From Rhizobium sp. Q54 (GTDB taxonomy: Bacteria > Pseudomonadota > Alphaproteobacteria > Rhizobiales > Aestuariivirgaceae), in assembly GCA_945889445.1 (NCBI GenBank), contig CAMDBX010000012.1, positions 1-64,000 on the forward strand: a DNA stretch of 64,000 nucleotides, given 5' to 3'. Both the position numbers and the translations under genes were made by a program. The stretch's first letter is position 1. Every line of letters starts with the position of its first letter. The notes under the pieces are model-generated. The model worked only from the letters and a program-made list of their open reading frames with translations. It did no database searches and was not told the DNA's origin. Of this stretch, positions 48,881-58,566 are shown in pieces.

Positions 48881-49944
48881 TGATGGGCGTCTATGCCGGG
48901 CGCTACTACAGCGTCTTCAACGCGGAGGATGTGGAGGGCGGCTACTGGACGCTCAGGCGCAAGGCCGTGCTCTATGACGTGCCGGAACGTCCTGTCGAGA
49001 TTTCAGGTCCTGATGCGGAGCGGTTCCTCGAACATGTCTTCGCACGCCGCATCTCCACGCCGCAGGAGGGCCGTGGCCGCTATGCCATCGCCTGCGATCA
49101 CATGGGCCATCTCTTCATGGACGGCGTCCTCTTCAGGCTGGCGGAGAACCACTTCTGGTACGTCCAGCCCGACGGCGCGCTGGCGACCTGGCTGCTTGCC
49201 CACAGCGCGGGCTTCGATGTTTCGGTCAGCGATCCACGATCCCGCGTTCTGCAGATACAGGGCCCGGCGTCACTTGCCATCATGTCGGCAGCGACCGACG
49301 GCGCCATCACGCAGGCCATGGGCTACTTCCATTCCGGCTTCTTCACCATCGCCGGGCAGCAGGTCTATGTCTCGCGCACCGGCTGGACCGGCGAAATGGG
49401 CTATGAAGTCTATACGCAAGGTTCCGCCACCGACTGCGGCCGGTTGTGGGATTGGCTCATGTCTGTGGGCCAGCCGCATGGCATGATCTTCGGCAGCATC
49501 TCGTCAATGGAGATGCGCCGCATAGAGGCGGGCATCCTCGACAACGGCACCGACTTCGACCTGACCATGACACCCTTCGAAGCCGGGCTCGACAGCTTCG
49601 TCGACCTCGACAAGCCGGACTTCATCGGGCGGAAGGCGCTGCTCGCTGCAGACCGAAATGCGAAACAGTTCTTCGGGCTGAAATGTCCTGGCGGCATTCC
49701 GGGTTATCGCGAAGTGATCCTGGATGGAGCGCGGGCCGTCGGCCACGTTACAGCGGGTGCGTGGTCTCCCTTCCTTGCCTCAGGCATCGGCTATGTGCGC
49801 TTCGATGCGCCAGGTGACTGGGCAGGCAGCAGGCTTCAGGTCAAGACCTCGGAGAATGGGGTGCTCGACTGCGAGATCATCGACCTGCCGTTCTACGATG
49901 TTGAGAAACGCATCCCGCGCGGGCTTGACCGAAGCGAGGTCTGA
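48880..49944 (+). CDS. GcvT/DmdA-like aminomethyltransferase family protein, apparently 5'-truncated
   Basis: GGYWTLRRKAVLYDVPERPVEISGPDAERFLEHV...GWTGEMGYEVYTQGSA...RRIEAGILDNGTDFDLTMTPFEAGLDSFVDLDKPDFIGRKALL; conserved N-terminal ~20-25 residues missing, no SD at GTG 48880/ATG 48883. Confidence 0.8.
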   Translation: MMGVYAGRYYSVFNAEDVEGGYWTLRRKAVLYDVPERPVEISGPDAERFLEHVFARRISTPQEGRGRYAIACDHMGHLFMDGVLFRLAENHFWYVQPDGALATWLLAHSAGFDVSVSDPRSRVLQIQGPASLAIMSAATDGAITQAMGYFHSGFFTIAGQQVYVSRTGWTGEMGYEVYTQGSATDCGRLWDWLMSVGQPHGMIFGSISSMEMRRIEAGILDNGTDFDLTMTPFEAGLDSFVDLDKPDFIGRKALLAADRNAKQFFGLKCPGGIPGYREVILDGARAVGHVTAGAWSPFLASGIGYVRFDAPGDWAGSRLQVKTSENGVLDCEIIDLPFYDVEKRIPRGLDRSEV

Positions 49945-49961
49945 CCGGCGCGAGGCTCCGG

Positions 49962-52085
49962 CTAGGGTTCGTCCAGCTTGTCGCGCAGCGCGCGGTCACG
50001 CGCGCTGGTGTGTTTCTTGGAGGCATCACGATTGTCCTGCCGACCGCCACCAAACAGTCGCTCGAGGAAGTTTCCGGCATTGATCTCGGGCGGCGGTTCG
50101 GCCTCCTCGGCAGCACCCATGTCATACTGCGTGTCGGTCACCGTGGCGGGTCCGCTCAGCGCCACCTGCGGCTCGCCCGGCAGGGGGCGCGGCGTCAGTC
50201 CGAGGTGCGCTGGCTCCATCACCTTGCGCCAGATCATCGCCGGGATCAGACCGCCCGTCACCTTGTTGGTGGGCGAGTTGTCGTCATTGCCCACCCAAAC
50301 GCCGGCAATCAGCTCACTGGTGTAGCCGATGAACCAGGCGTCGCGGTAGTCCTGGCTGGTGCCCGTCTTGCCGGCGATGTCGAAGCCGGGGAAATTGGCC
50401 CGCGTGCCAGTGCCGTCGGTCACCACCAGGCGCATCATGCGGTTCATGCCCCAGAGGTCATTTTCGCTGACGGCTTTGGGGAAACCGGAGCCGTTGCGCT
50501 CATAGACCACCTTGCCGTCACGCGTGAGAATGCGGGTCACCGCATAGGCCGTCACCGGATAGCCGCCATTCGAGAAGGGCACGAAGGCGGAGGTCAGCTC
50601 CAGCGGCGTCACTTCGGAGGTGCCGAGCGCGATCGAGGCATCATTGCCCAGCGGCGAGACGATGCCGAGCCGATGCGCCACCGCCGCCACGGCCTCGGGG
50701 CCGATCTGCAGGACGAGCTTCACCGAGATCGTGTTGAGCGACAGCGCCAGTGCCGTTTCCAGCGCGACGGGGCCCAGATATTTCTTGCGGTAGTTTTCCG
50801 GCTGCCAGGTGCCGACACGCACCGGCTCGTCAACTTCAACCGTGTCCGGGGTGAAGCCACGCTCGAGCGCGGCGAGGAAGACAAAAGGTTTGAAGGCGGA
50901 ACCCGGCTGGCGCTTGGCTTTGGTGGCGCGGTTGAACTGGCTCTTCTTGTAGGACTTCCCGCCCACCATGGCGAGCACCGCACCCGAACCGTCCATCACC
51001 ACCATGGCGCCTTGAGAGGCCTTGAGTTTCGTTCCTTGCGCGCTGAGTTCGGTGGCCACCGCGAGTTCGACGCTGTTCTGCAGCGCAGGGTCGATCGTCG
51101 TCTCGACCACCAGTGACTGCTGGTAGTCCTTCACGAATTCCGGCAGTTGCTCGCCAATCCAGTCGATGACGAAATTCTTGGCCGAGAGATAGCTGTCCGT
51201 CTTGGCTTCCGCCGGCCGGTCGATGGCGGCGGCAGCCTCCTCGGGTGTGATGAAGCCGCCATCCGCCATGCTCTGGATGACCAGCCGCGCACGATCCGCG
51301 GCGGCCTCAGGGTTGGACAGTGGATTGGTGGCACTGGGAGCCTTCACCACCCCGGCCAGCGTCGCGGCCTCGGCGATGGTAAGTTCGGAGGCCGGCTTCT
51401 TGTAATAGGCCTGTGCTGCCTTCTCGATGCCGGTGGCGCCGGAACCGAAATAGACGCGATTCACGTAAAGCTGGAGGATCTCGTCCTTCGAGTAATGCGT
51501 CTCAAGCCACAGGGCGAGAACCACCTCCTGCAGCTTGCGCTGGATGGTGCGGTCCGGGTTGAGGAACAGGTTCTTGGCCAGCTGCTGGCTCAGTGTCGAG
51601 CCGCCCTGTACCACGCGGCCGGAGCGGTAGTTGGTGTACATGGCGCGCAGCAATCCTATCGGGTCGACACCGAAGTGGCTGCGGAAGCGGTGATCCTCGA
51701 TGGCGATGAAAGCATCGGGCACATATTGGGGGAGGTCGGCGATCCGCACCTCGTCGCCATTGAAGGAGCCCTGCTCCGCCAGCACCGAGCCGTCGTTGGC
51801 CAGGATCATGATCCCTGGGTCGCGGTCAGGTATCTTGAGCAAGCCCTGCTTGTCGAGGGTCATCCAGACATAACCGAACAGCCCGGCAAGCCCGATGGTG
51901 CCGAGGATGGCGAGAGTGACACCGAAGCGGATGACCGGCCACAGGAACGAACGCCGGCGCCTGCGGCGCGGCTCACGGGCAGGCGGCTTGCCGCCGCCCT
52001 GGCCCTTGCCGCTTGCCTTGCCGGTAAACAGCTGCGGTTCCGCCCGCTGCCGTCCCTGACCCTTCCTCACCGTCCGACCCATCAC
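49962..52085 (-). CDS. penicillin-binding protein 1A family (transglycosylase/transpeptidase)
   Basis: AIEDHRFRSHFGVDPIGLLRAMYTNYRSGRVVQGGSTLSQQLAKNLFLNPDRTIQRKLQE; RQPGSAFKPFVFLAALE; AGKTGTSQDYRDAWFIGYT. Confidence 0.95.
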   Translation of the reverse strand: MMGRTVRKGQGRQRAEPQLFTGKASGKGQGGGKPPAREPRRRRRRSFLWPVIRFGVTLAILGTIGLAGLFGYVWMTLDKQGLLKIPDRDPGIMILANDGSVLAEQGSFNGDEVRIADLPQYVPDAFIAIEDHRFRSHFGVDPIGLLRAMYTNYRSGRVVQGGSTLSQQLAKNLFLNPDRTIQRKLQEVVLALWLETHYSKDEILQLYVNRVYFGSGATGIEKAAQAYYKKPASELTIAEAATLAGVVKAPSATNPLSNPEAAADRARLVIQSMADGGFITPEEAAAAIDRPAEAKTDSYLSAKNFVIDWIGEQLPEFVKDYQQSLVVETTIDPALQNSVELAVATELSAQGTKLKASQGAMVVMDGSGAVLAMVGGKSYKKSQFNRATKAKRQPGSAFKPFVFLAALERGFTPDTVEVDEPVRVGTWQPENYRKKYLGPVALETALALSLNTISVKLVLQIGPEAVAAVAHRLGIVSPLGNDASIALGTSEVTPLELTSAFVPFSNGGYPVTAYAVTRILTRDGKVVYERNGSGFPKAVSENDLWGMNRMMRLVVTDGTGTRANFPGFDIAGKTGTSQDYRDAWFIGYTSELIAGVWVGNDDNSPTNKVTGGLIPAMIWRKVMEPAHLGLTPRPLPGEPQVALSGPATVTDTQYDMGAAEEAEPPPEINAGNFLERLFGGGRQDNRDASKKHTSARDRALRDKLDEP

Positions 52086-52245
52086 TCCCCCGGAAAACCG
52101 GATGCGGGTCCAAGCTAGCCGTGGTCCACTTTACATGCTGTGAACCCGGCCTCTCCCGCTGGGCCAGACCATTGTTCCGCAATCATGGTGCAATGATGGC
52201 TCGGGCAGCTACCGAAACGCCAACGGCAGCAACGCAAAAGCGCGT

Positions 52246-53781
52246 CTACATCATTGCGCCGACGTGCCACGGCACATACTCGTTGTCGCCATAGCCAAGC
52301 TCTTCCGACTTGGTCTTGTGACCTGACGCCACCTTCAACATCAACTCGAAGATCTGCTGACCCTTCTCCTCGATCGACACGCCGTCGAGGATGTCGCCAC
52401 AATTGATGTCCATATCGTCGATCATGCGATTGTAGATGTCGGTATTGGTGGCGAGCTTGATCGACGGGACCGGCTTGCAGCCATAGGCCGAGCCGCGTCC
52501 CGTGGTGAAGCACAGAAGGTTTGCACCGCCCGCCACCTGCCCCGTCGCCGCAACGGGGTCGTAGCCCGGCGTATCCATGAAAACGAAGCCCTTGCCGGTC
52601 ACCGGCTCGGCGTAGCGGTAGACGTGGCGGAGCGTGGTGGTGCCGCCCTTGGCGGCTGCGCCCAACGACTTCTCGAGGATGGTGGTGAGCCCGCCCAGCT
52701 TGTTGCCCGGAGACGGATTGTTGTTCATCTCCATGTTGTTGCGCTTGGTGTAGTCTTCCCACCACTTGATGATGTCGACGAGCTTTTCGCCCACATCGCG
52801 GTTGGCGGCACGGCGCGTCAGAAGGTGCTCTGCGCCATAGATTTCAGGTGTTTCAGACAAGATGCCAGTTCCGCCGTGACGGACGAGAATGTCGACAGCC
52901 GCACCCAGTGCGGGGTTGGCGGTGATGCCTGAATAGCCGTCCGAGCCGCCGCATTGCAGGGCCACAATGAGGTCGGAAGCATGGCATGTTTCGCGCTTCA
53001 CGTTGTTGACGTGCGGCAGCATCTCCTTGATTGCGGCAACGCCTGCTGCAACCGTTTTTTTGGTGCCGCCCGTCTCCTGGATGGTCATGGTGCGAAAAGT
53101 CTCGTTCTCGACCACGCCATAGGCTTCCTTGAAGCGAGGAATCTGAAACCCTTCGCAGCCCAGGCCGACCATCAGCACGCCGCCCATGTTGGGGTTGGTG
53201 GCATAGCCCCAGGCCGTCCGCTTCAGGATGTCGAAAATCACGCCGCGGTAGTCGACCACGCAGCCATTGTCCATCTTCAGAGCCACGATGCCGTCGATGT
53301 TTGGATAGTCATCGAGCATGCCGGAGCGCTTCACTTCCTCGGCAATGAAGCCCGCCACCGTCGCGGAGCAATTCACCGAGGTCAGCACGCCGATATAGTT
53401 GCGGGTTCCGACCTTGCCATTGGCGCGGCGGATGCCCTGGAAGGTGGCTTGCTGGCTGAGCGGAAGAATGTCCTCGGGTTGCGCATCCTGCGCGAAGGCG
53501 TAGTCGCGGTCGAAGTCCTGCATGCCGGTGTTGTGTTCATGCACCCACGCGCCCCGGGAAATGTCCTGCGTCGCAAAGCCGATGATTTGCCCGAACTTGC
53601 GCACCGGCTCTCCGGCGAGGATCGCCACTGAGGCCATCTTGTGGCCCTTGCCGATGCGGTCCAGGGCGGTGATGCCCTCCGGTGCCACGGTGCCCTTGTC
53701 GACCGTGTCGATGGCGACGAGGACATTGTCAGCGCCGGACAGGCGAAGCATGCGGGGCGTTTTCGGCACGGTTGCAATCAT
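52246..53781 (-). CDS. UxaA/GarD family dehydratase (altronate/galactarate dehydratase-like)
   Basis: N-terminal SAF-like domain; GIRRANGKVGTRNYIGVLTSVNCSATV...MVGLGCEGFQI...LQCGGSDGYSGITANPALG. Confidence 0.9.
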   Translation of the reverse strand: MIATVPKTPRMLRLSGADNVLVAIDTVDKGTVAPEGITALDRIGKGHKMASVAILAGEPVRKFGQIIGFATQDISRGAWVHEHNTGMQDFDRDYAFAQDAQPEDILPLSQQATFQGIRRANGKVGTRNYIGVLTSVNCSATVAGFIAEEVKRSGMLDDYPNIDGIVALKMDNGCVVDYRGVIFDILKRTAWGYATNPNMGGVLMVGLGCEGFQIPRFKEAYGVVENETFRTMTIQETGGTKKTVAAGVAAIKEMLPHVNNVKRETCHASDLIVALQCGGSDGYSGITANPALGAAVDILVRHGGTGILSETPEIYGAEHLLTRRAANRDVGEKLVDIIKWWEDYTKRNNMEMNNNPSPGNKLGGLTTILEKSLGAAAKGGTTTLRHVYRYAEPVTGKGFVFMDTPGYDPVAATGQVAGGANLLCFTTGRGSAYGCKPVPSIKLATNTDIYNRMIDDMDINCGDILDGVSIEEKGQQIFELMLKVASGHKTKSEELGYGDNEYVPWHVGAMM

Positions 53782-53829
53782 CTGTGAAACTCGCTTTGTG
53801 CTGTAGGCCTTGCCGACCTTGGGAATATC

Positions 53830-53843
53830 GCTAACATGTTAGC
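53830..53843. promoter_or_regulatory. Perfect 14-bp palindrome GCTAACATGTTAGC, candidate GntR operator
   Basis: Lies in the 62-bp divergent intergenic between UxaA-like and gntR genes, directly abutting ATG 53844. Confidence 0.72.
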
Positions 53844-54575
53844 ATGCCAGTGGCGGCCGTCACCTATGATTTCTTGAGTCCCGGGCGGACCGCCGCCAAG
53901 GGCGCGACGGTGCGGGTGCACGCTGCGCTGCGTGAGGCCATTGTGCAGCTGGACCTGAAACCGGGAGAGTATCTCGACAAGCAGGCGATCGCCGCCCGCA
54001 TGGGCGTTTCACGATTTCCCGTGGGCGAGGCGATGAACCGGTTGGCCGCCGAGGGACTCGTCGACATCATTCCGCAGAGCGGCTCACGCGTCGCCCTCAT
54101 CAAGATCTCCGACACTCGCGAGAACATGTTCTTGCGGCGCGCGCTGGAAGTGGAGACGGTGCGGAAGCTTGCTCCGCTTGCATCCTCGGACCTTGTTGAC
54201 CAGCTTGCCAGCAACCTCCGTTACCAAAGGGCGGCCATCGAGGCGCACGACCTCAAAGGCTTCCACGGCTTCGACCTTGCGTTCCATGCCCTTCTGCAGG
54301 ACCACCTCGGCTTCGAGCGCGTCAGAAGCGCGACGGAAACGGCCCGCCTCGGCCTCGACCGGGTGCGGCAGCTGCTGAATACGCGCCGACGCCTCGACCT
54401 TACACTCGGGGAACACAAGGCCATTGTCGCGGCGCTGGACGCACATGACGGTGATGCCGCAGCAAGGGCCATGTACGGGCACCTCGACGCCGTGATGGCC
54501 GAGCTCGAAACATTCGCGCGCGAGAAGCCGGAGCTTTTCGCCGATCTCAACAGCATGGGAGAACAAGACACATGA
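53844..54575 (+). CDS. GntR family (FCD domain) transcriptional regulator
   Basis: RVHAALREAIVQLDLKPGEYLDKQAIAARMGVSRFPVGEAMNRLAAEGLVDIIPQSGSRVALI. Confidence 0.91.
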   Translation: MPVAAVTYDFLSPGRTAAKGATVRVHAALREAIVQLDLKPGEYLDKQAIAARMGVSRFPVGEAMNRLAAEGLVDIIPQSGSRVALIKISDTRENMFLRRALEVETVRKLAPLASSDLVDQLASNLRYQRAAIEAHDLKGFHGFDLAFHALLQDHLGFERVRSATETARLGLDRVRQLLNTRRRLDLTLGEHKAIVAALDAHDGDAAARAMYGHLDAVMAELETFAREKPELFADLNSMGEQDT

Positions 54576-55597
54576 AGAAGCGACACTTCAAGGCGCCATC
54601 AGGAGAGACGATTTCCTTCACCGAACTGGGATTCGGCACCGCACCGCTCGGCAACCTCTACAAGGCCACGGCCCCCGAAGAGGCACAAAGGACGCTTGAG
54701 GCAGCCTGGAAGGCCGGAATCCGATACTACGACACGGCACCGCTCTATGGTCTCGGGCTCTCGGAGACGAGGCTCAACCGCTTTCTGTTTGGCAAGAATC
54801 GCAAGGACTATGTGCTCTCCACCAAGGTGGGCCGTCTTCTCGAAGTCTGCGATCCAAAGCAGCGCACCGGCATCGGCAAATTCTTCGACACACCATCACG
54901 CCGGGAAATTTATGATTACAGCTACGATGGGTTCATGCGTTCGATCGAATTCTCGCTCGAACGCCTCGGCGTTGATTCGATCGACGTGATATTCATCCAT
55001 GACGTTGACGTCTTCAACCACAAGACCGTGGCGGCACGCGACGCCCATATGAAGACCATTCTGAAAAGCGGCATCAAGGCTCTGGAGAAACTGCGCAGCG
55101 AGAAGGTGATCAAGGCATTTGGCGCCGGCGTGAACGAATGGGAGGTTTGCGAAACCCTTGCCCGCAATTCTGACGTCGATATCTTCCTGCTGGCCGGCCG
55201 GTACACCCTGCTTGAGCAGGACTCTCTCAACTCCTTCCTGCCGCTATGCGAGGAACGTGGCATCGGCATCGTTCTGGGCGGGCCCTACAACTCGGGTATC
55301 CTCGCGACCGGTCCGAAGCCGGGTGCCTGGTACAATTACGATCCGGCCCCCAAGGCCATTCTTGAACGCGTTGCGCGTATTGAGACGGTGTGCCGCCGGC
55401 ACAAGGTGAAACTGGCCCAGGCGGCGCTGCGTTTCCCGATGCAGCACAAGAACGTGGTGAGCGTCATCCCCGGTGGCGTGAGCCCGAAGGAAGTGGCACT
55501 CAACGTTGCAACACTCGACGCCAAGATTCCAAAGGCACTCTGGAAGGATCTGAAAGCCGAAGGCCTGATGCATGCGGATGCGCCGGTGCCGAGGTGA
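54572..55597 (+). CDS. aldo/keto reductase (L-fucose dehydrogenase / pyridoxal 4-dehydrogenase-like)
   Basis: FTELGFGTAPLGNLYKATAPEEAQRTLEAAWKAGIRYYDTAPLYGLGLSETRLNRFL. Confidence 0.88.
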   Translation: MKKRHFKAPSGETISFTELGFGTAPLGNLYKATAPEEAQRTLEAAWKAGIRYYDTAPLYGLGLSETRLNRFLFGKNRKDYVLSTKVGRLLEVCDPKQRTGIGKFFDTPSRREIYDYSYDGFMRSIEFSLERLGVDSIDVIFIHDVDVFNHKTVAARDAHMKTILKSGIKALEKLRSEKVIKAFGAGVNEWEVCETLARNSDVDIFLLAGRYTLLEQDSLNSFLPLCEERGIGIVLGGPYNSGILATGPKPGAWYNYDPAPKAILERVARIETVCRRHKVKLAQAALRFPMQHKNVVSVIPGGVSPKEVALNVATLDAKIPKALWKDLKAEGLMHADAPVPR

Positions 55598-56532
55598 AGG
55601 CCGCAATCCTTGGCTCTGGTCTGATCGGCCGCTCCTGGGCGATGGTCTTCGCGCGGGGCGGCCATGCAGTGGCGCTGTGGGACCAGGATAGATCACAGGT
55701 CGAGAAGGCCCTGGAACACATCGGTCGCACCCTGCCGCAAATGGCCGAGGAAGGCCTCATCACTGATCCCGATTCGATCCGCGCGCGCATCAGGGGTGCT
55801 GCCAGCCTCGCGGATGCGCTGGCGGGCGCCGACTTCATACAAGAGAACATCATCGAACTCGCGGAGCCGAAGCAGAAGCTCTTTGCGGAGGTGGAGCGGC
55901 TTGCGGACACGGATGCCATCATCTCCAGTTCAACGTCAGCAATCATGCCGTCAATCATCTTCGGGGGCCTTGCCACGCCACAGCGTTGCCTCGTCTCTCA
56001 TCCCCTGAACCCGCCACACCTTGCCCCGATCGTTGAACTGTGTGGCGGTGACTTCACATCGGCGGAGATCATCGACCGCGCCCGAGATTTCATGGCCAGC
56101 TGCGGCATGGAGCCGATTACCGTAAAACGCGAGATCGAGGGCTTCATCCTGAACCGCCTGCAGCTTGCCGTGCTGAACGAGGCCTTCAGACTGATCGCTG
56201 AGGGCTACGTTACGGCCGAGGACTTGGACAAGACCGTCAAGGATGGGCTGGCGCTGCGCTGGAGCTTCATGGGCCCCATCGAAACCATTGACCTCAATGC
56301 TCCTGGGGGTGTTGCCGACTACCTTCAACGCTATGGCCCGACGATCCGCCGGGTGGGTGAAAGTCAAGCCGCCGCAGCGGCGTGGCCTGACACCATCGGC
56401 GCGATGCTCGATGCCGAACTGCGCGCAACCACACCACGGGAGAAGCTGGCCGACGCGACAGCATGGCGGGACCGGCGGATGATGGCTCTCGCGGCGCATA
56501 AGCAGGCGCAAGATAAAAAAAAGCCGCGCTGA
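55594..56532 (+). CDS. 3-hydroxyacyl-CoA dehydrogenase family (L-gulonate 3-dehydrogenase / lambda-crystallin-like)
   Basis: GTG start overlapping upstream stop (GTGA); VKAAILGSGLIGRSWAMVFARGGHAVALWDQD; HPLNPPHLAPIVELCGG; FILNRLQLAVLNEAFRL. Confidence 0.88.
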   Translation: MKAAILGSGLIGRSWAMVFARGGHAVALWDQDRSQVEKALEHIGRTLPQMAEEGLITDPDSIRARIRGAASLADALAGADFIQENIIELAEPKQKLFAEVERLADTDAIISSSTSAIMPSIIFGGLATPQRCLVSHPLNPPHLAPIVELCGGDFTSAEIIDRARDFMASCGMEPITVKREIEGFILNRLQLAVLNEAFRLIAEGYVTAEDLDKTVKDGLALRWSFMGPIETIDLNAPGGVADYLQRYGPTIRRVGESQAAAAAWPDTIGAMLDAELRATTPREKLADATAWRDRRMMALAAHKQAQDKKKPR

Positions 56533-56554
56533 GGCAGGAAGCCACTTTGCCGCG

Positions 56555-57343
56555 TCAGGCGGCCATCGACTCGGGCGGCGGAGTCTTGGCGCCGGTCATG
56601 AAGGCCACCGCGTCCGACATGGTGAAGTCCTTCGGGTTGATCACGCACAGGCGCTTGCCAAGGCGATGGACGTGGATGCGATCAGCCACTTCGAAGACAT
56701 GCGGCATGTTGTGCGAGATGAGCACGATGGGCAGGCCACGACGCTTCACGTCGAGAATCAGTTCGAGCACGCGGCGGGACTCCTTAACGCCAAGCGCCGC
56801 CGTGGGTTCGTCCATGATGACGACCTTGGACCCGAATGCTGCGGCGCGGGCCACAGCCACACCCTGGCGCTGGCCACCGGACAGCGTTTCCACCGCCTGG
56901 CCGATGTTCTGGATGGTCATGAGTCCCAGTTCGGTGAGCTTATCGCGGGCAATCTTTTCCATGGCCTTGTGATCGAGCTTCTTCAGCACGCTGCCGAGGA
57001 AGCCTGGCTTGCGGATCTCGCGGCCCATGAACATGTTGTCGGCAATCGACAACGCAGGGGAAAGGGCGAGGTTCTGGTACACCGTCTCGATGCCGGCATT
57101 GCGCGCCTCGAGCGGTGATTTGAATTGCACCGCTTTGCCGTCGAGCCTGATTTCGCCCTCGTCTGGCGCGACAGCGCCGCAGATGGCCTTGATGAGGGTG
57201 GACTTGCCAGCGCCATTGTCGCCGATCACAGCGAGTATCTCGTTGGGATAGAGATCGAAGTCACAGTGATCGAGGGCCGTGACGCGGCCATAGCGCTTCA
57301 CCAGGTTGCGCGTCGTGAGGATTGGTTCGACGGTGGTGCTCAT
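56555..57343 (-). CDS. sugar ABC transporter ATP-binding protein (FrcA-like)
   Basis: VIGDNGAGKSTLIKAICGAVAPDEG; LSGGQRQGVAVARAAAFGSKVVIMDEPTAALGVKE. Confidence 0.93.
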   Translation of the reverse strand: MSTTVEPILTTRNLVKRYGRVTALDHCDFDLYPNEILAVIGDNGAGKSTLIKAICGAVAPDEGEIRLDGKAVQFKSPLEARNAGIETVYQNLALSPALSIADNMFMGREIRKPGFLGSVLKKLDHKAMEKIARDKLTELGLMTIQNIGQAVETLSGGQRQGVAVARAAAFGSKVVIMDEPTAALGVKESRRVLELILDVKRRGLPIVLISHNMPHVFEVADRIHVHRLGKRLCVINPKDFTMSDAVAFMTGAKTPPPESMAA

Positions 57344-57374
57344 GGCGGGTGCTCGTGCTTGAAGCGTTGAAATC

Positions 57375-58460
57375 TCAGTTCGAAGCCTTGCGGATCCACT
57401 GATCGATAGCGACGGCGGCGATGATCAGAATGCCGACCGTGAAGTCCTGCCACAACACGTCCACCTTGGAGAGCGACAAGCCGAAGCGGAACACACCGAC
57501 GATGATGGCGCCGAGAACCGAACCGACGATGGTTCCACGACCGCCGAACAGCGAGGTGCCGCCGATCACCACGGCGGTGATGGAGTCAAGATTGGCTGTT
57601 TCACCGGCAAGCGGCGTGATCGTGCCGCCGACACGACCGATGAGGACGAGGCCCGCGAAGGCAGCAATGACACCCGCTACCGCATAGACCGAGCGCAACA
57701 CCTTGTCGGTCTGGACGCCGGACAGCATGGCGCCGTTCAAGTCATCACCAACGGCATAGACGTGGCGTCCCCAGGCGGTGTGCTTGAGAACATAAGACAT
57801 GAGCCAAGCCAGAAGCAGGAAGGCTATGGTGCCGTAGAGAATCTGAAATCCGCCTACCGAGATGACGTTGCCGAACCAGATCAGCAGGGGTGCAGTCGCT
57901 TCGGTGTCGACGTTGCGGATCGATTCCGATCCCGAGTACCAGAGCTTGAGCGCTTGGAAGATGTAGAGCGTGCCAAGGGTCACGATGAAGGGCGGTAGCC
58001 TAAGCCGCGTGACGAGCAGGCCGTTCACATACCCCATGAGCCCGCCCGCGAAGAAGCCGATGGCCATGGCCGCGGGAGCCGGAACGCCCACCTGCACTGC
58101 GAGCTTGCCCATGATAATGCTGGACAGCACCATGATGGCGCCGATCGAGAGATCGATGCCGGCCGTGAGAATGATGATGGTCTGTGCGATCGCGACAATG
58201 CCAATCGGGGTGATCTGCTTCAGGATCGTTGACAGGTTGCTGGGCTGGAAAATCTTGCCATCGGTGGTGATGCCGAACAGAAGCACCGAAATGATGAGGA
58301 CAAAGATCGGGACGGAGACCGGATAGGCCTGCAGGAAAATGCGCAACTTCTGCAGTGGCGTGATGTGTTCATGCTCGAAAGACGCCACCGACGAGTCGGC
58401 CTTGTTCAGCGCCGCCTCAAAGTCGGGAAGGGTTTTCGTCGGCTGACCGCTGTCGCTCAT
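57375..58460 (-). CDS. sugar ABC transporter permease (FrcC/RbsC-like)
   Basis: LTAGIDLSIGAIMVLSSIIMGKLAVQVG; TVVIGGTSLFGGRGTIVGSVLGAIIVG. Confidence 0.93.
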   Translation of the reverse strand: MSDSGQPTKTLPDFEAALNKADSSVASFEHEHITPLQKLRIFLQAYPVSVPIFVLIISVLLFGITTDGKIFQPSNLSTILKQITPIGIVAIAQTIIILTAGIDLSIGAIMVLSSIIMGKLAVQVGVPAPAAMAIGFFAGGLMGYVNGLLVTRLRLPPFIVTLGTLYIFQALKLWYSGSESIRNVDTEATAPLLIWFGNVISVGGFQILYGTIAFLLLAWLMSYVLKHTAWGRHVYAVGDDLNGAMLSGVQTDKVLRSVYAVAGVIAAFAGLVLIGRVGGTITPLAGETANLDSITAVVIGGTSLFGGRGTIVGSVLGAIIVGVFRFGLSLSKVDVLWQDFTVGILIIAAVAIDQWIRKASN

Positions 58461-58566
58461 GTGTCCGTCCCCAATCAGATCGTGCAGGTGTTTCCCCGCA
58501 TCTGTTATGAGGGGCGACGTTACGGCCGCCCCCCACGCTGTTCAACTCAGAAAATCCGAGGGGATA

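Noticed and set aside
28699-49944. Definite claim that this organism degrades DMSP (cupin plus DmdA-like gene)
   Set aside because: Both families include members with other substrates, the DmdA-like gene looks truncated, and no acrylate or MMPA pathway genes are evident; kept only as hypothesis
50010-52118. Two plus-strand ORFs of 368 and 323 aa
   Set aside because: Antisense to the PBP1A gene, which has unmistakable transglycosylase and transpeptidase motifs
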